From NCBI GenBank assembly GCA_023665755.1, contig JAMPDF010000002.1:58010-122009 (forward strand): DNA of 64,000 nt, given 5' to 3'. This stretch comes from Prevotella sp. GTDB taxonomy: Bacteria; Bacillota_I; Bacilli_A; ML615J-28; CAG-313. Under the pieces are notes generated by a model. The model had not been told where the DNA came from, did not search any database, and worked only from the letters and a program-made list of their open reading frames with translations. Position numbers and translations under genes: made by a program. Positions 43,821 to 52,398 of this stretch are shown in pieces (the stretch's first letter is position 1; each line of letters begins with the position of its first letter).

Positions 43821-45141
43821 CATCCACCTCTTCTAAAATTTTGTATTTTTCTTTAATTGTATCAAGTAATTTCTGTTGTTGTCTAGATAATCCAAATCCC
43901 ATGAATCGGCATATATGGTCATTTTTTAAAATGCAGTAACACATTCTTTTCCAACTAGGTATATCTTTAGTAGAGCGAATATCATCTGTATGATCAGGTA
44001 TTTTACCTACAAATACAACCCGTCTATTTTTGAGAACGGTGTAATTGGAGACACCATTGCAACGAATATGATATCCTTTTTGAAGCAGTTCTTCAATAAC
44101 CTCATCTTCTAGCCCACCACCAATGGTATGCCAAAATTGGATAGACGTATTAAATTTTTTAACATAATTATTGCGAATTTGTGTAGGAAGAGTAGATAGA
44201 AGAAATTTAGTATAGGATTCCCATGTATGTCCTTCTGGAAGCGTAATATTACGATAACCTAGTGCTTTTGTTTTGCCATAGATGGAAGCAAAATTGGCAC
44301 CATGTACTCTACCAACGAGTTTTACCCATATTTCAGGATCAATAATTCTATATAAATTTAAACTTTCTTTTGCACTATCATTAAAAGGAGAAGCCACTCG
44401 CATTTGTGATGGTTTTAACCCAGCCATATAGTATAGGTCATAGAGACGATTATAGTCATATCCAAATAAGAAATTAGCATGCCATACGTCGCTAACACTC
44501 CAATCATATAAAGGCGAAGCGCACCACACATTTTTAAATTGATTGGTAATCCAACATTGTCCCATATACCCATATTTTTTATTTAAAAATCCACTATATC
44601 TTTGCAGAGATTCATCAGCACGAATACCTAGCAAGCAAATGGTTGATTTTCCTTCATGACTTTCTTTATACCACCTTCCAAATTGTTTTGCTAAATCTTC
44701 TTGATGCATTTGATAGCGATAGGTTGTAATGATATTGTTTTTGAGATTGATGACATAATCATGTTTGGGCATTTTTCTAACCCATAATTCTTCTTTGGTA
44801 TCATCCCAAGGATACCAATACATTTTATAATTGCTTACAGCAGTCCTAGTTGCCATGGGTAAACATACCCAGTAGGGTTCGACTATATCTTTTATTCTTT
44901 CAAAAGTTCGTTCGACATACTCTGCTGTTAGTGTATATTGTGCTTCAAAATCCTGATGAAAGACACCGATTTTACGATGAGGATAATATTTTTTTTGAAA
45001 ATCAAGGACCAAATTTAGTAAAAGTCCACTATCTTTACCTCCCGAAAATGAAACATATATATTATCAAATTGTTTGAATATAAAATTTAGGCGTTTTAGT
45101 AGACTATGATATACATCTGTATTCAAATACTTTCTAATCAT
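43795..45141 (-). CDS. IbrA-like PP-loop (PAPS reductase family, DUF3440) protein
   Basis: 448 residues. PP-loop SGGKDS at 33-38 in IYVSFSGGKDSGLLLNL, then GIRADESLQR and a DUF3440-type C-terminal part (WKRMCYCILKNDHICRFMGFG). This is the ATP-pyrophosphatase fold also used by PAPS reductase and by DndC in DNA phosphorothioation. With the ParB-like partner it matches IbrAB. It may activate sulfate or modify a nucleic acid or nucleotide; none is shown here. AGAGGTG precedes the ATG, and a strong promoter lies upstream on the same strand. Confidence 0.78.
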   Translation of the reverse strand: MIRKYLNTDVYHSLLKRLNFIFKQFDNIYVSFSGGKDSGLLLNLVLDFQKKYYPHRKIGVFHQDFEAQYTLTAEYVERTFERIKDIVEPYWVCLPMATRTAVSNYKMYWYPWDDTKEELWVRKMPKHDYVINLKNNIITTYRYQMHQEDLAKQFGRWYKESHEGKSTICLLGIRADESLQRYSGFLNKKYGYMGQCWITNQFKNVWCASPLYDWSVSDVWHANFLFGYDYNRLYDLYYMAGLKPSQMRVASPFNDSAKESLNLYRIIDPEIWVKLVGRVHGANFASIYGKTKALGYRNITLPEGHTWESYTKFLLSTLPTQIRNNYVKKFNTSIQFWHTIGGGLEDEVIEELLQKGYHIRCNGVSNYTVLKNRRVVFVGKIPDHTDDIRSTKDIPSWKRMCYCILKNDHICRFMGFGLSRQQQKLLDTIKEKYKILEEVDDELQKSSI

Positions 45142-45175
45142 ATGTTTACACCTCTATTTCATTATATATAAATAT

Positions 45176-45204
45176 ATTATACAAATATTGGTAAAAAATG
45201 TCAA
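45176..45204 (-). promoter_or_regulatory. Promoter of the IbrA/IbrB-like operon
   Basis: Minus strand TTGACA (45199-45204), 17-base spacer, TATAAT (45176-45181). Confidence 0.85.
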
Positions 45205-45229
45205 TTTTTATACTAGATTGACATTTTTT
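45193..45229. promoter_or_regulatory. Perfect palindrome over the IbrA promoter -35
   Basis: AAAAAATGTCAAT (45193-45205) and ATTGACATTTTTT (45217-45229) are perfect complements with an 11-base gap. One arm contains the -35 box. Could be an operator or, on the plus strand, a terminator-like hairpin, though no plus-strand gene ends here. Confidence 0.5.
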
Positions 45230-45427
45230 GTGAATCCAAAAAAAGTATTATAGGACAATATTTTATCATATAGTCGAAAGAATATATTTAAAAAATCCGA
45301 TATTAAGGATGGTATATATAATTCTATTCATTATGATATCAAAATAGAGTAAAAATAGGCGTAGCTATATTAAAGGAATATCATAAAAGGTTTGGAATAA
45401 AATATTGATAAGGGGGGAGAAAATCAG

Positions 45428-45493
45428 ATGTATAAATTAAAATATGAAAGGAATGGCATAATTGAAAAGACGTATTGTGTGATATATTTCTGA
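45428..45493 (+). other. Small frame with strong RBS, possibly a remnant
   Basis: GGGGGGAG eight bases before ATG 45428 starts a 21-residue frame (MYKLKYERNGIIEKTYCVIYF). No homology recognised. The rest of the 45.2-45.5 kb gap is AT-rich with no other gene. Confidence 0.3.
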
Positions 45494-45510
45494 AATTAGT
45501 CATAAAATTC

Positions 45511-45555
45511 TTGACACTATGATGATAAAATGATAGAATATAACCTAGTTAGATA
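45511..45555 (+). promoter_or_regulatory. marR promoter with operator site 1
   Basis: TTGACA (45511-45516), 17-base spacer, TAGAAT (45534-45539), then CCTAGTTAGATA at 45544-45555 over the expected start point. This 12-mer is the exact complement of a site before the ABC genes. Confidence 0.75.
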
Positions 45556-45569
45556 AAAATGGAGTATAT

Positions 45570-45998
45570 ATGAATCAACGTGAGAAAGCTATTGAGTTAA
45601 TTCGCAAAATGAAGCCAAGCAAATCAGACTTTATCAATCAATTGAATATGACTGATCGGGGAATTCATTTTATTTTAGGTTATTTAGAGGATACAAAAGG
45701 GAAAGTAATTGCAGGAGATTTAGCGAAACACTTAAATGTTTCTACAGCGCGCATAGCAGTATTAATCAAAAAAATGGAGTCAAGAAGCTTAATTAGAACA
45801 TATAGTTCACCAGAAGATGCAAGGAAGACCATTATTGAAATTACTGAAATGGGAAAAAAACAAGTAGATGCGTTTCAAGAGGAATTGATTTTAGGAATGG
45901 AAAGATTGATTGAAGTAGTTGGCGTCAAAGATATTGAGGAATTTATTCGAATTTCTATGAAGATAAAAGAGGCCATAGAACATACAAATGAAGTATAA
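45570..45998 (+). CDS. MarR family regulator of an ABC drug exporter
   Basis: 142-residue winged-helix regulator (VIAGDLAKHLNVSTARIAVLIKKMESRSLI, wing SSPEDARKTIIEITEMGKK). It heads a marR-ABC-ABC operon, and copies of one 12-base sequence lie at its own promoter and before the ABC genes, so autorepression with control of the exporter is very likely. GGAG five bases before ATG. Likely inducers are the drugs exported; identity unknown. Confidence 0.88.
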   Translation: MNQREKAIELIRKMKPSKSDFINQLNMTDRGIHFILGYLEDTKGKVIAGDLAKHLNVSTARIAVLIKKMESRSLIRTYSSPEDARKTIIEITEMGKKQVDAFQEELILGMERLIEVVGVKDIEEFIRISMKIKEAIEHTNEV

Positions 45999-46016
45999 TT
46001 CATTTGAAAACAACGA

Positions 46017-46067
46017 GCAGGAATCTTCCTGCATAAAAAATAATTAAATATCTAACTAGGGTAGATA
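46017..46067 (+). promoter_or_regulatory. Hairpin and MarR operator site 2 before the ABC genes
   Basis: GCAGGA/TCCTGC hairpin (46017-46032) followed by ATAAAAAA, then the palindrome TATCTA-N7-TAGATA at 46049-46067 containing TATCTAACTAGG, complementary to operator site 1. Confidence 0.7.
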
Positions 46068-46081
46068 AAAAAGGAGGCAAC

Positions 46082-47821
46082 ATGATAAAACTATTTCGAT
46101 ATTTACAAAAGAAAGACTGGGTATATATTATCATTTGTATAGGGCTAATTATACTCCAGGTGGGTTTAGAATTAAAAATGCCAGACTATACAAAGGCTTT
46201 GACCACCCTCGTATCATCTGAACAAATTACAATGGCCGATGTATGGTATAATGGTGGAAGAATGTTACTTTGTGCAATGGGTAGTTTAATGGCTGCCATA
46301 GCATGTGGGTATTTAATCTCTAAAGTAGCAAGTTCATTTTCAATGAGACTACGAGAAAAATTATTTGAAAAAGTAGTCGGCTTTTCAAATCAAGAAATCA
46401 ACCAATTTTCAACTCCTAGTTTAATTACAAGAACAACGACTGATGTCGTTCAAATGCAGATGTTTGTAGCTATGGGTGTACAGTTATTATTCAAAGCCCC
46501 CATTATGGCCATATGGGCAATTTGTAAAATCTCTGAAACACATATTGCTTGGACACTAGCAACGATTCTTACCGTAGCAGTTATCGTAATTGTTGTGGGT
46601 ATATTGGTTGCTATTTGTTATAATAGATTCAAAAAAATTCAAAAATTAACGGATGACTTAAATGACATTACAAGAGAAAATGTAAGCGGTATAAGGGTAG
46701 TTCGCGCTTTTAATGCGGAAAAATATCAAGAAGAAAAATTTGAACGAACAAATCAAGAGATTACAAAAAATAATTTATTTACCAGTAGAACAATGGGACT
46801 CATGAATCCAGTTATGACAATTTGTATGAATGCGTTAACTCTAGCAATTTATTTTATAGGAGCTATTCTAATTAATCAAACAGAAGGCATGACAGAAAAA
46901 CAAATTTTATTAGGCAATATGACTGCTTTTACACAATATGCAATGCAAGTGATTATGGCCTTTATGATGCTTATTATGATTTTTATTATTTTGCCTAGAA
47001 CTATTGTTTCAGGTGGACGTATATATGATGTGCTTCATACTACATTGAATATAAAAGATGGGGAAGGAGCAACACCTCTTGCAACAGGAACTATTGAATT
47101 TCGAGATGTATCTTTTGGTTATACAAAGGATGCAACGCCTGCGATAGAACACATATCTTTTAAAGTTAAAAAGGGGGAAACACTAGCCATTGTAGGTGGA
47201 ACTGGTTCAGGTAAAACGACTCTTGTCAACCTAATACCTAGGTTCTATGATGTTTGTTCAGGAATGATTTTAGTAGACGGAGTGGATGTTAAGTCGTATA
47301 AAGAACATGATCTTCGTGATAAGATTGCACTTGCATCACAAAAGGCGGTACTTTTTAAAGGAACAGTCAAAGAAAATATTGCATATGGTACAAACGAAAT
47401 AGATGAAAGGCAAATCGATGTAGCATTAGATATTTCACAATCGCATTTTGTAAAGGAATTAGAACAAGGCATAGATAGTGAAGTAGCTCAAGGTGGAACC
47501 AATTTTTCAGGTGGACAAAAGCAAAGAATCTCTATTGCAAGAGCAGTATATAAAGATGCTGAAATTATGATTTTTGATGACACATTTTCAGCATTAGATT
47601 ATAAGACAGATATGTTAATCCGCAAAAAGATCAAAGAAAAATTAAGTGATAAAACAGTAATTATTGTTGCACAGCGAATTGGTACGATTAAAAATGCTGA
47701 TCAAATTATTGTTTTAGATGAAGGGAAAATAGTGGGTATAGGAAAACACGAAACATTATTACAAAGTTGTAGTGTTTATCAAGAAATTGCTTTATCACAA
47801 TTAACAAAGGAGGAGTTATAA
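46082..47821 (+). CDS. Heterodimeric ABC multidrug exporter, subunit 1 (degenerate Walker B)
   Basis: 579 residues: six-helix transmembrane domain, then an ATPase domain with Walker A GGTGSGKT, signature FSGGQ and Walker B IMIFDD, where the catalytic Glu is replaced by Asp. This is the mark of the half that forms the degenerate site in heterodimeric exporters such as BmrCD/LmrCD/TM287-288. The partner gene starts one base later. RBS AAGGAGG. Expels lipophilic drugs by family knowledge. Confidence 0.92.
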   Translation: MIKLFRYLQKKDWVYIIICIGLIILQVGLELKMPDYTKALTTLVSSEQITMADVWYNGGRMLLCAMGSLMAAIACGYLISKVASSFSMRLREKLFEKVVGFSNQEINQFSTPSLITRTTTDVVQMQMFVAMGVQLLFKAPIMAIWAICKISETHIAWTLATILTVAVIVIVVGILVAICYNRFKKIQKLTDDLNDITRENVSGIRVVRAFNAEKYQEEKFERTNQEITKNNLFTSRTMGLMNPVMTICMNALTLAIYFIGAILINQTEGMTEKQILLGNMTAFTQYAMQVIMAFMMLIMIFIILPRTIVSGGRIYDVLHTTLNIKDGEGATPLATGTIEFRDVSFGYTKDATPAIEHISFKVKKGETLAIVGGTGSGKTTLVNLIPRFYDVCSGMILVDGVDVKSYKEHDLRDKIALASQKAVLFKGTVKENIAYGTNEIDERQIDVALDISQSHFVKELEQGIDSEVAQGGTNFSGGQKQRISIARAVYKDAEIMIFDDTFSALDYKTDMLIRKKIKEKLSDKTVIIVAQRIGTIKNADQIIVLDEGKIVGIGKHETLLQSCSVYQEIALSQLTKEEL

Positions 47822-47822
47822 T

Positions 47823-49619
47823 ATGCCACCACATATGAGACCTATGACTCAATCAAAAGAAAAAACGGATTTTAAATCATTGAAAAAAATAATAGTCTAT
47901 TGTAAGCGATATTTGCCAGCTATTTTAATTGCTTTAGGTTTTGCTGTAGTAGGAGCAATTACTACAATTATTGGACCTGAAAAAATTGAAGAATTGACAG
48001 ATCTAATTTTAAATGGGCTAAAATCTGTAACAGGAATTGATATGAGTGTATTTGTACGCATTTGTATAGTATTACTTACATTATATTTGGTTGGTGCAAT
48101 TGCGAATTATACTCAACAATTTATTATGGCTACCATTACACAGAAAATATCTAAAAGTTTACGAACAGATATCAACCGAAAGATCAATCATTTGCCACTT
48201 AAGTTTTTTGATACGACTACAAGAGGAGACATTTTAAGTAGAGTAACCAATGATGTGGATACCATTTCCCAAACATTAGGCTCATCTATTGCAAATTTAG
48301 TCAGTGCAATTGTTTTATTTGTTGGTGTAATCTATAAAATGTTTGTAACCAATCCAATTTTAGCACTTGTCACAATTGCATCATCACTTTTAGGATTTGT
48401 AATCATGTTTATTATTTTAGGAAAATCCCAAAAATTCTTTAATAGAAGACAGAAAAATTTGGGCGATATGAATGGTCATATTGAAGAAATATATACCAAT
48501 CACTATGTAATGAAATCTTATAATGCAGAAGAAAATGCCAAAGAGAAGTTTCAATCCATCAATCAGCAGCTATATCAAAACAATTGGAAATCACAATTTT
48601 TATCGGGGCTAATGCAGCCTATTATGGGATTTATAGGCAATTTATCATATGCATTGATTTTTATTGTGGGAGTAGCACTAATATTAGGAGGAAGTAATGC
48701 AGTTACATTTGGTACAATTATGTCATTTACAATTTATGCGAGACTGTTTTCTAATCCATTAACTACCTTCGCTCAATCCATGACATCTATTCAACAAGCA
48801 TCAGCCGCATCAAAACGCGTATTTGAAATGTTAGAATCAGAAGAATTAGAAAATGAAGATAACAAAAATATCGTTTTAGATCAAGTAGAAGGTAATGTAA
48901 CATTCAATCATGTGCAATTCGGATATTCAAAAGAACATATGATTATTCATAATTTTTCTGCTCATTTAAAAAAGGGGCAAAAAGTAGCTATTGTTGGACC
49001 AACAGGAGCAGGCAAGACTACAATTGTGAATTTATTAATGCGCTTTTATGAATTGAATGCTGGTTCTATAGAAATTGATGGTATATCTATAAAGGATATG
49101 AAAAGAGAAACTGTTCATGATTTATTTGATATGATTTTGCAGGATACTTGGTTATTTAAGGGAACCATTAGAGAAAATTTGGTTTACAATAAAGAACAAG
49201 TGAGTGATGAAAGGTTAGACGAAGTTTGCGAAGCGGTTGGACTGAAGCACTTTATTCATACACTTGCGCAAGGTTATGATACAATGATTGATGATACAAT
49301 TAGTTTATCAGAAGGTCAAAAACAACAATTGACCATTGCCAGAGCTATGATTAAGGATGCACCATTATTAATTTTGGATGAAGCTACATCAAGTGTAGAT
49401 ACTAGAACAGAACAAGTCATTCAAAATGCAATGGATAATCTAACAAGAGGAAGAACTTCGTTTGTTATTGCTCATCGTCTTTCTACCATTAAAAATGCCG
49501 ATGTCATTTTGGTAATGAAAAATGGAGATATCATTGAACAAGGTACGCATCAAAGCTTACTTCAGCAAAATGGTTTTTATGCGGAGTTATATAATTCTCA
49601 ATTTGAACCTATTATATAA
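47823..49619 (+). CDS. Heterodimeric ABC multidrug exporter, subunit 2
   Basis: 598 residues with transmembrane domain and ATPase domain: Walker A GPTGAGKT, signature LSEGQ instead of LSGGQ, Walker B LLILDEATSSVD with intact Glu. The altered signature pairs in the dimer with the altered Walker B of subunit 1, leaving one full site made by this Walker A/B and the partner FSGGQ. AGGAGG precedes the ATG. The operon ends in a strong hairpin. Confidence 0.92.
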   Translation: MPPHMRPMTQSKEKTDFKSLKKIIVYCKRYLPAILIALGFAVVGAITTIIGPEKIEELTDLILNGLKSVTGIDMSVFVRICIVLLTLYLVGAIANYTQQFIMATITQKISKSLRTDINRKINHLPLKFFDTTTRGDILSRVTNDVDTISQTLGSSIANLVSAIVLFVGVIYKMFVTNPILALVTIASSLLGFVIMFIILGKSQKFFNRRQKNLGDMNGHIEEIYTNHYVMKSYNAEENAKEKFQSINQQLYQNNWKSQFLSGLMQPIMGFIGNLSYALIFIVGVALILGGSNAVTFGTIMSFTIYARLFSNPLTTFAQSMTSIQQASAASKRVFEMLESEELENEDNKNIVLDQVEGNVTFNHVQFGYSKEHMIIHNFSAHLKKGQKVAIVGPTGAGKTTIVNLLMRFYELNAGSIEIDGISIKDMKRETVHDLFDMILQDTWLFKGTIRENLVYNKEQVSDERLDEVCEAVGLKHFIHTLAQGYDTMIDDTISLSEGQKQQLTIARAMIKDAPLLILDEATSSVDTRTEQVIQNAMDNLTRGRTSFVIAHRLSTIKNADVILVMKNGDIIEQGTHQSLLQQNGFYAELYNSQFEPII

Positions 49620-49625
49620 TTAGTT

Positions 49626-49665
49626 AAAAAGAACTTTATTTCTTATAAGGAATAAAGTTCTTTTT
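49626..49665 (+). terminator. Terminator of the ABC operon
   Basis: AAAAAGAACTTTATT and AATAAAGTTCTTTTT with a 10-base loop. Confidence 0.9.
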
Positions 49666-49730
49666 GTATTTATAAAATTTAAATTGATTTTCTTTTCAAA
49701 AAATAAAATTTATGGTATACTATGTAAAAT

Positions 49731-49815
49731 GCAATTGTGGCGGAATTGGCAGACGCGCTACATTCAGGCTGTAGTGTCGAAAGACGTGTGAGTTCGAATC
49801 TCATCAGTTGCACCA
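49731..49815 (+). tRNA. tRNA-Leu (anticodon CAG)
   Basis: Class II tRNA of 85 bases with encoded CCA; acceptor GCAATTG with CAGTTGC; loop TTCAGGC gives CAG (codon CUG). TATACT at 49716-49721 with TTTTCA 17 bases before is a likely promoter. A repeat copy starts at the base after the CCA. Confidence 0.95.
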
Positions 49816-50036
49816 TAAGTAAACAATAGGTATTGATACACTGAAAAAGTGCTGTCAATGCCTTTTTTCATGCCCAAAATACGGTTTCCAGCGTTAAAAC
49901 TGCTTAAATTTTGCATAATTGAGGGCAATTTTGGGAGGTGTTGGCTTATTTTCGCTTTTATGAAAAATTTTAAGCAAAAAATTGTAATCAAGCGTAGCCA
50001 AAACAAGGCGATAGTTTAACGATTACTATTTTGTAA
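49816..50036 (+). repeat. Dispersed hairpin repeat, copy D (long form)
   Basis: TAAGTAAACA directly after the tRNA CCA, then AGGTATTGATA (49828-49838) paired with TGTCAATGCCT (49853-49863) and a T run. The next ~170 bases (GCCCAAAATACGG ... GTAGCCAAAACAAGGCGATAGTTTAACGATTACTA) match copy E at 61.6 kb in pieces. The remaining 50037-50400 holds only open frames on both strands that I consider chance. Confidence 0.65.
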
Positions 50037-50412
50037 TAGAATGATAAAAATAATGCAAGGAGCACAACTGATATCGTTGGCATAACTTGATGATTCTTGA
50101 ACCAAGTGATGAGACTATTATCCTTTTGAATGATAAAATACAAGCGAAACAAGTTCCTACGAATTATTCTCACCAAGTTTTCAAAAAGTTCGTAATACGT
50201 GAGAATAAAACCATATATAGGGGTGGGAAAAGTCAAATCTCTACACCTATTTTAAGGGAACATCAGGCTGGGGTTTCGTGTATAAAAAAGCCGAAATCAA
50301 AAGTGTATAGTGCCTTTAACCGAAATTTATTGAATACATGGATTATTAAAGTCAATTTTAAGAAACTTTATATAAAAATTTTTAAAAAATAAATTTCCTA
50401 GTTAGTTGTAGT

Positions 50413-50455
50413 TTAGGGAACTTTATGGTATAATAATTACAAATAAATTCCCTAA
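50413..50455. promoter_or_regulatory. Promoter and inverted repeat before the Fic gene
   Basis: TATAAT sits near 50430 with TTGTAG 17 bases upstream. TTAGGGAA (50413-50420) and TTCCCTAA (50448-50455) flank the -10 box and could hold a repressor. Confidence 0.5.
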
Positions 50456-50469
50456 GGAGGAGTATGATT

Positions 50470-51408
50470 ATGTCTAATGAATTTTATAAAATTCAAGACC
50501 TGCTAAATAAAAAAACGGAAGTAGAGGTAAGATTAAAACTATTATCTTATGATGGGACACCTGAAATAAAGACTATTGATGGAAATAAATTTCTATATGT
50601 AAGAAAAAGAGTTGCTGGCAAATTGACATCAACTTATGTTGGTGCTTATAGTGATGATTTATATAATCTATTATTGCGTAACAACAGCGAAGCAAAAGGT
50701 TTAAGAAAAGAACTTAGACATATAGAAAAAGAACTAACAAATTTAGGATATACTAGTGATGCACTACCTGTTCGAGTAATTCAAAACATAGACTTTGCAC
50801 GTGCAAATATGAAAATGAGCATTTACGACCAAGCCGTACTTGAAGGAGTAGCGACTTCCTTTCCTCAAACTGAAGAAATTTTGGAAAACGGCAAAGTGAA
50901 TGGCGTAACAGCTACTGATGTTCAAAAAATATTAAATTTAAAACACGCTTGGGAATTTATTTTAGACAAGAATGTCGTAGCAAGTAAAACTGATTATTAT
51001 GTTCTATGTCATATTGCGAGAATTGTGAATGAAGGTTTTTATTTGGAAGGTGGACGCATTAGGGGTGTACCCGTTTCTATCGGTGGCACTTCATATATTC
51101 CACCACTACCAAATGAATATGTTGTAAAGGAAAAAATAACAGAAATTATTACTACAGAAGATGAAGTTATAGACAAGGCAATTAAACTTTGTTTGTATTG
51201 CATAAAAACACAAGTATTTCTTGATGGTAATAAGAGAGCATCCGTTATATTTGCTAACCATTATTTGATATCTCAAGGCGGTGGTTTTATTGTTATCCCA
51301 GAAAATAAAGTTCCTGAATTTAAAAAATTATTGGTAAGGTATTATGAAGGAGAAGATATCTTAATATTGCTTACCTTTATGAAAACACATTGTTGGAAAA
51401 CATTTTAA
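50470..51408 (+). CDS. Fic-domain protein lacking the catalytic histidine
   Basis: 312 residues. An N-terminal ~90-residue region (KFLYVRKRVAGKLTSTYVGAY and a helical KGLRKELRHIEKELTNLGY) is followed by a Fic domain: IYDQAVLEGVATSFPQTEE (alpha-inhibitor-like S/T-xxE position), HAWEFIL, and the core TQVFLDGNKRASVIFANHYL. Canonical Fic enzymes have HxFxxGN(G/K)R; here Gln replaces His, as in a known His-less group, so AMP transfer by the normal route is doubtful. ATG 50470 fits AGGAGG (9 bases); ATG 50464 is an alternative. Alone, with a possible self-control repeat. Confidence 0.82.
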   Translation: MSNEFYKIQDLLNKKTEVEVRLKLLSYDGTPEIKTIDGNKFLYVRKRVAGKLTSTYVGAYSDDLYNLLLRNNSEAKGLRKELRHIEKELTNLGYTSDALPVRVIQNIDFARANMKMSIYDQAVLEGVATSFPQTEEILENGKVNGVTATDVQKILNLKHAWEFILDKNVVASKTDYYVLCHIARIVNEGFYLEGGRIRGVPVSIGGTSYIPPLPNEYVVKEKITEIITTEDEVIDKAIKLCLYCIKTQVFLDGNKRASVIFANHYLISQGGGFIVIPENKVPEFKKLLVRYYEGEDILILLTFMKTHCWKTF

Positions 51409-51901
51409 CTAAACAAAAGACGATTAAATTGCACTAGTCAATGCACTAGTCAACAAAAAGTAGATACTTTTATAATTTAGGGTGTGCAGTTTTAGAGTAA
51501 GGGAGTGCAAATGTATTAAAATGTATCGTCCTTGCCATCTAAAGCATACGAAAAGGCTATTTTGCCTTATGAAGTCCTAAAAACGTAAGTAAATTAGGGC
51601 TTTTGTTTATGCCCTGAAATTTAATAATTACTAAAAAAATAGATTTAATTTTAAGGCTATATTTTTGCTTTGTTTTTAACAAATAGAGAATTGAGCTTTC
51701 GAAAATTAAAAATATAAAATAATTAAAATGCAATAGTAAATTATTTTGCTTAATCGACTACTTTCGACATTATTGCTTTTGAATACATTGTATAATATGT
51801 TTAATAAATAGTTAAGTATTCATTTTATTTATCTTGACATTAGAAGACCTTTAAATCATAATTAAAATAAGAAAAAGCTTTATAATGGGAAAAATCAGAT
51901 T
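51409..51901. other. Gap with direct repeat and weak hairpin
   Basis: A tandem 12-mer TGCACTAGTCAA occurs at about 51431-51455. AGGGC...GCCCT with flanking AAATT/AATTT at about 51583-51620 could be a terminator. On the minus strand a short frame (MARTIHFNTFALPYSKTAHPKL) reads protein-like but has no recognisable domain. TTGACA at about 51835 may lead into the lipoprotein. Confidence 0.35.
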
Positions 51902-52304
51902 ATGAAAAAATGTTTGTAAATATATTTATATTTTCTTCCTATTTATGAGTTTAGGAATATTAACCGCTTGTCAAAAAGAAAAACCAACCCCCTCCATAAC
52001 AGCTAGTGAACAAGAAATCAAAGAAGAATACAAAATTAGATTGGTAACAGATTTTGGTTATATTGTAGGGGAACGAGAGAGAACTATTAAACAAGGAGAA
52101 TCAACAAAGGTAACTGTTTGTGCAAAAGAAGGATACTATTTTTTAATAGTTAATGCAGAATCAAATGAAGATATGAATAGTTACAATTTTATATTAATTA
52201 TAAATGAAAATGGAGAGCAATCCTATCAAATTATGGTAAAAGCAACATCAAAACTAATTTTACAAACAACCATTGTGCCAAAAGTTTATAATTTGAAAAA
52301 ATAA
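51902..52304 (+). pseudogene. Small lipoprotein, frameshifted in the signal peptide
   Basis: From ATG 51945 the frame reads MSLGILTACQKEKPTPS with a lipobox LTAC but too short a signal and no ribosome binding site. An upstream ATG at 51902 is followed by an A6 run; with five A the frame would read MKNVCKYIYIFFLFMSLGILTAC, a perfect lipoprotein signal. As sequenced that frame stops after five codons. The mature part (about 110 residues, KIRLVTDFGYIVGERERTIKQGESTKVTV) is unrecognised. Mutation, phase variation or a sequencing error are all possible. Confidence 0.55.
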
Positions 52305-52320
52305 CTATTAGGGAGTTGAT

Positions 52321-52353
52321 ATGAAGAAAATAGTATTATGTTTTTTATCTTGA
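52321..52353 (+). pseudogene. Signal-peptide remnant
   Basis: ATG behind GGGAG starts MKKIVLCFLS and stops at TGA. It looks like the cut-off start of another lipoprotein. Confidence 0.35.
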
Positions 52354-52398
52354 TTTTTATTTGATTTGGTATAATTAGTAAGTTTAGGAGGTGTTTTT

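Noticed and set aside
49764..50006. Minus-strand frame ending in GATDEIRTHTSFDTTA
   Set aside because: This is the well-known false protein read from the antisense of a tRNA-Leu.
50087..50392. Overlapping open frames on both strands (101 and 82 codons)
   Set aside because: No RBS, no recognisable domain, both strands open; taken as chance or part of a repeat.
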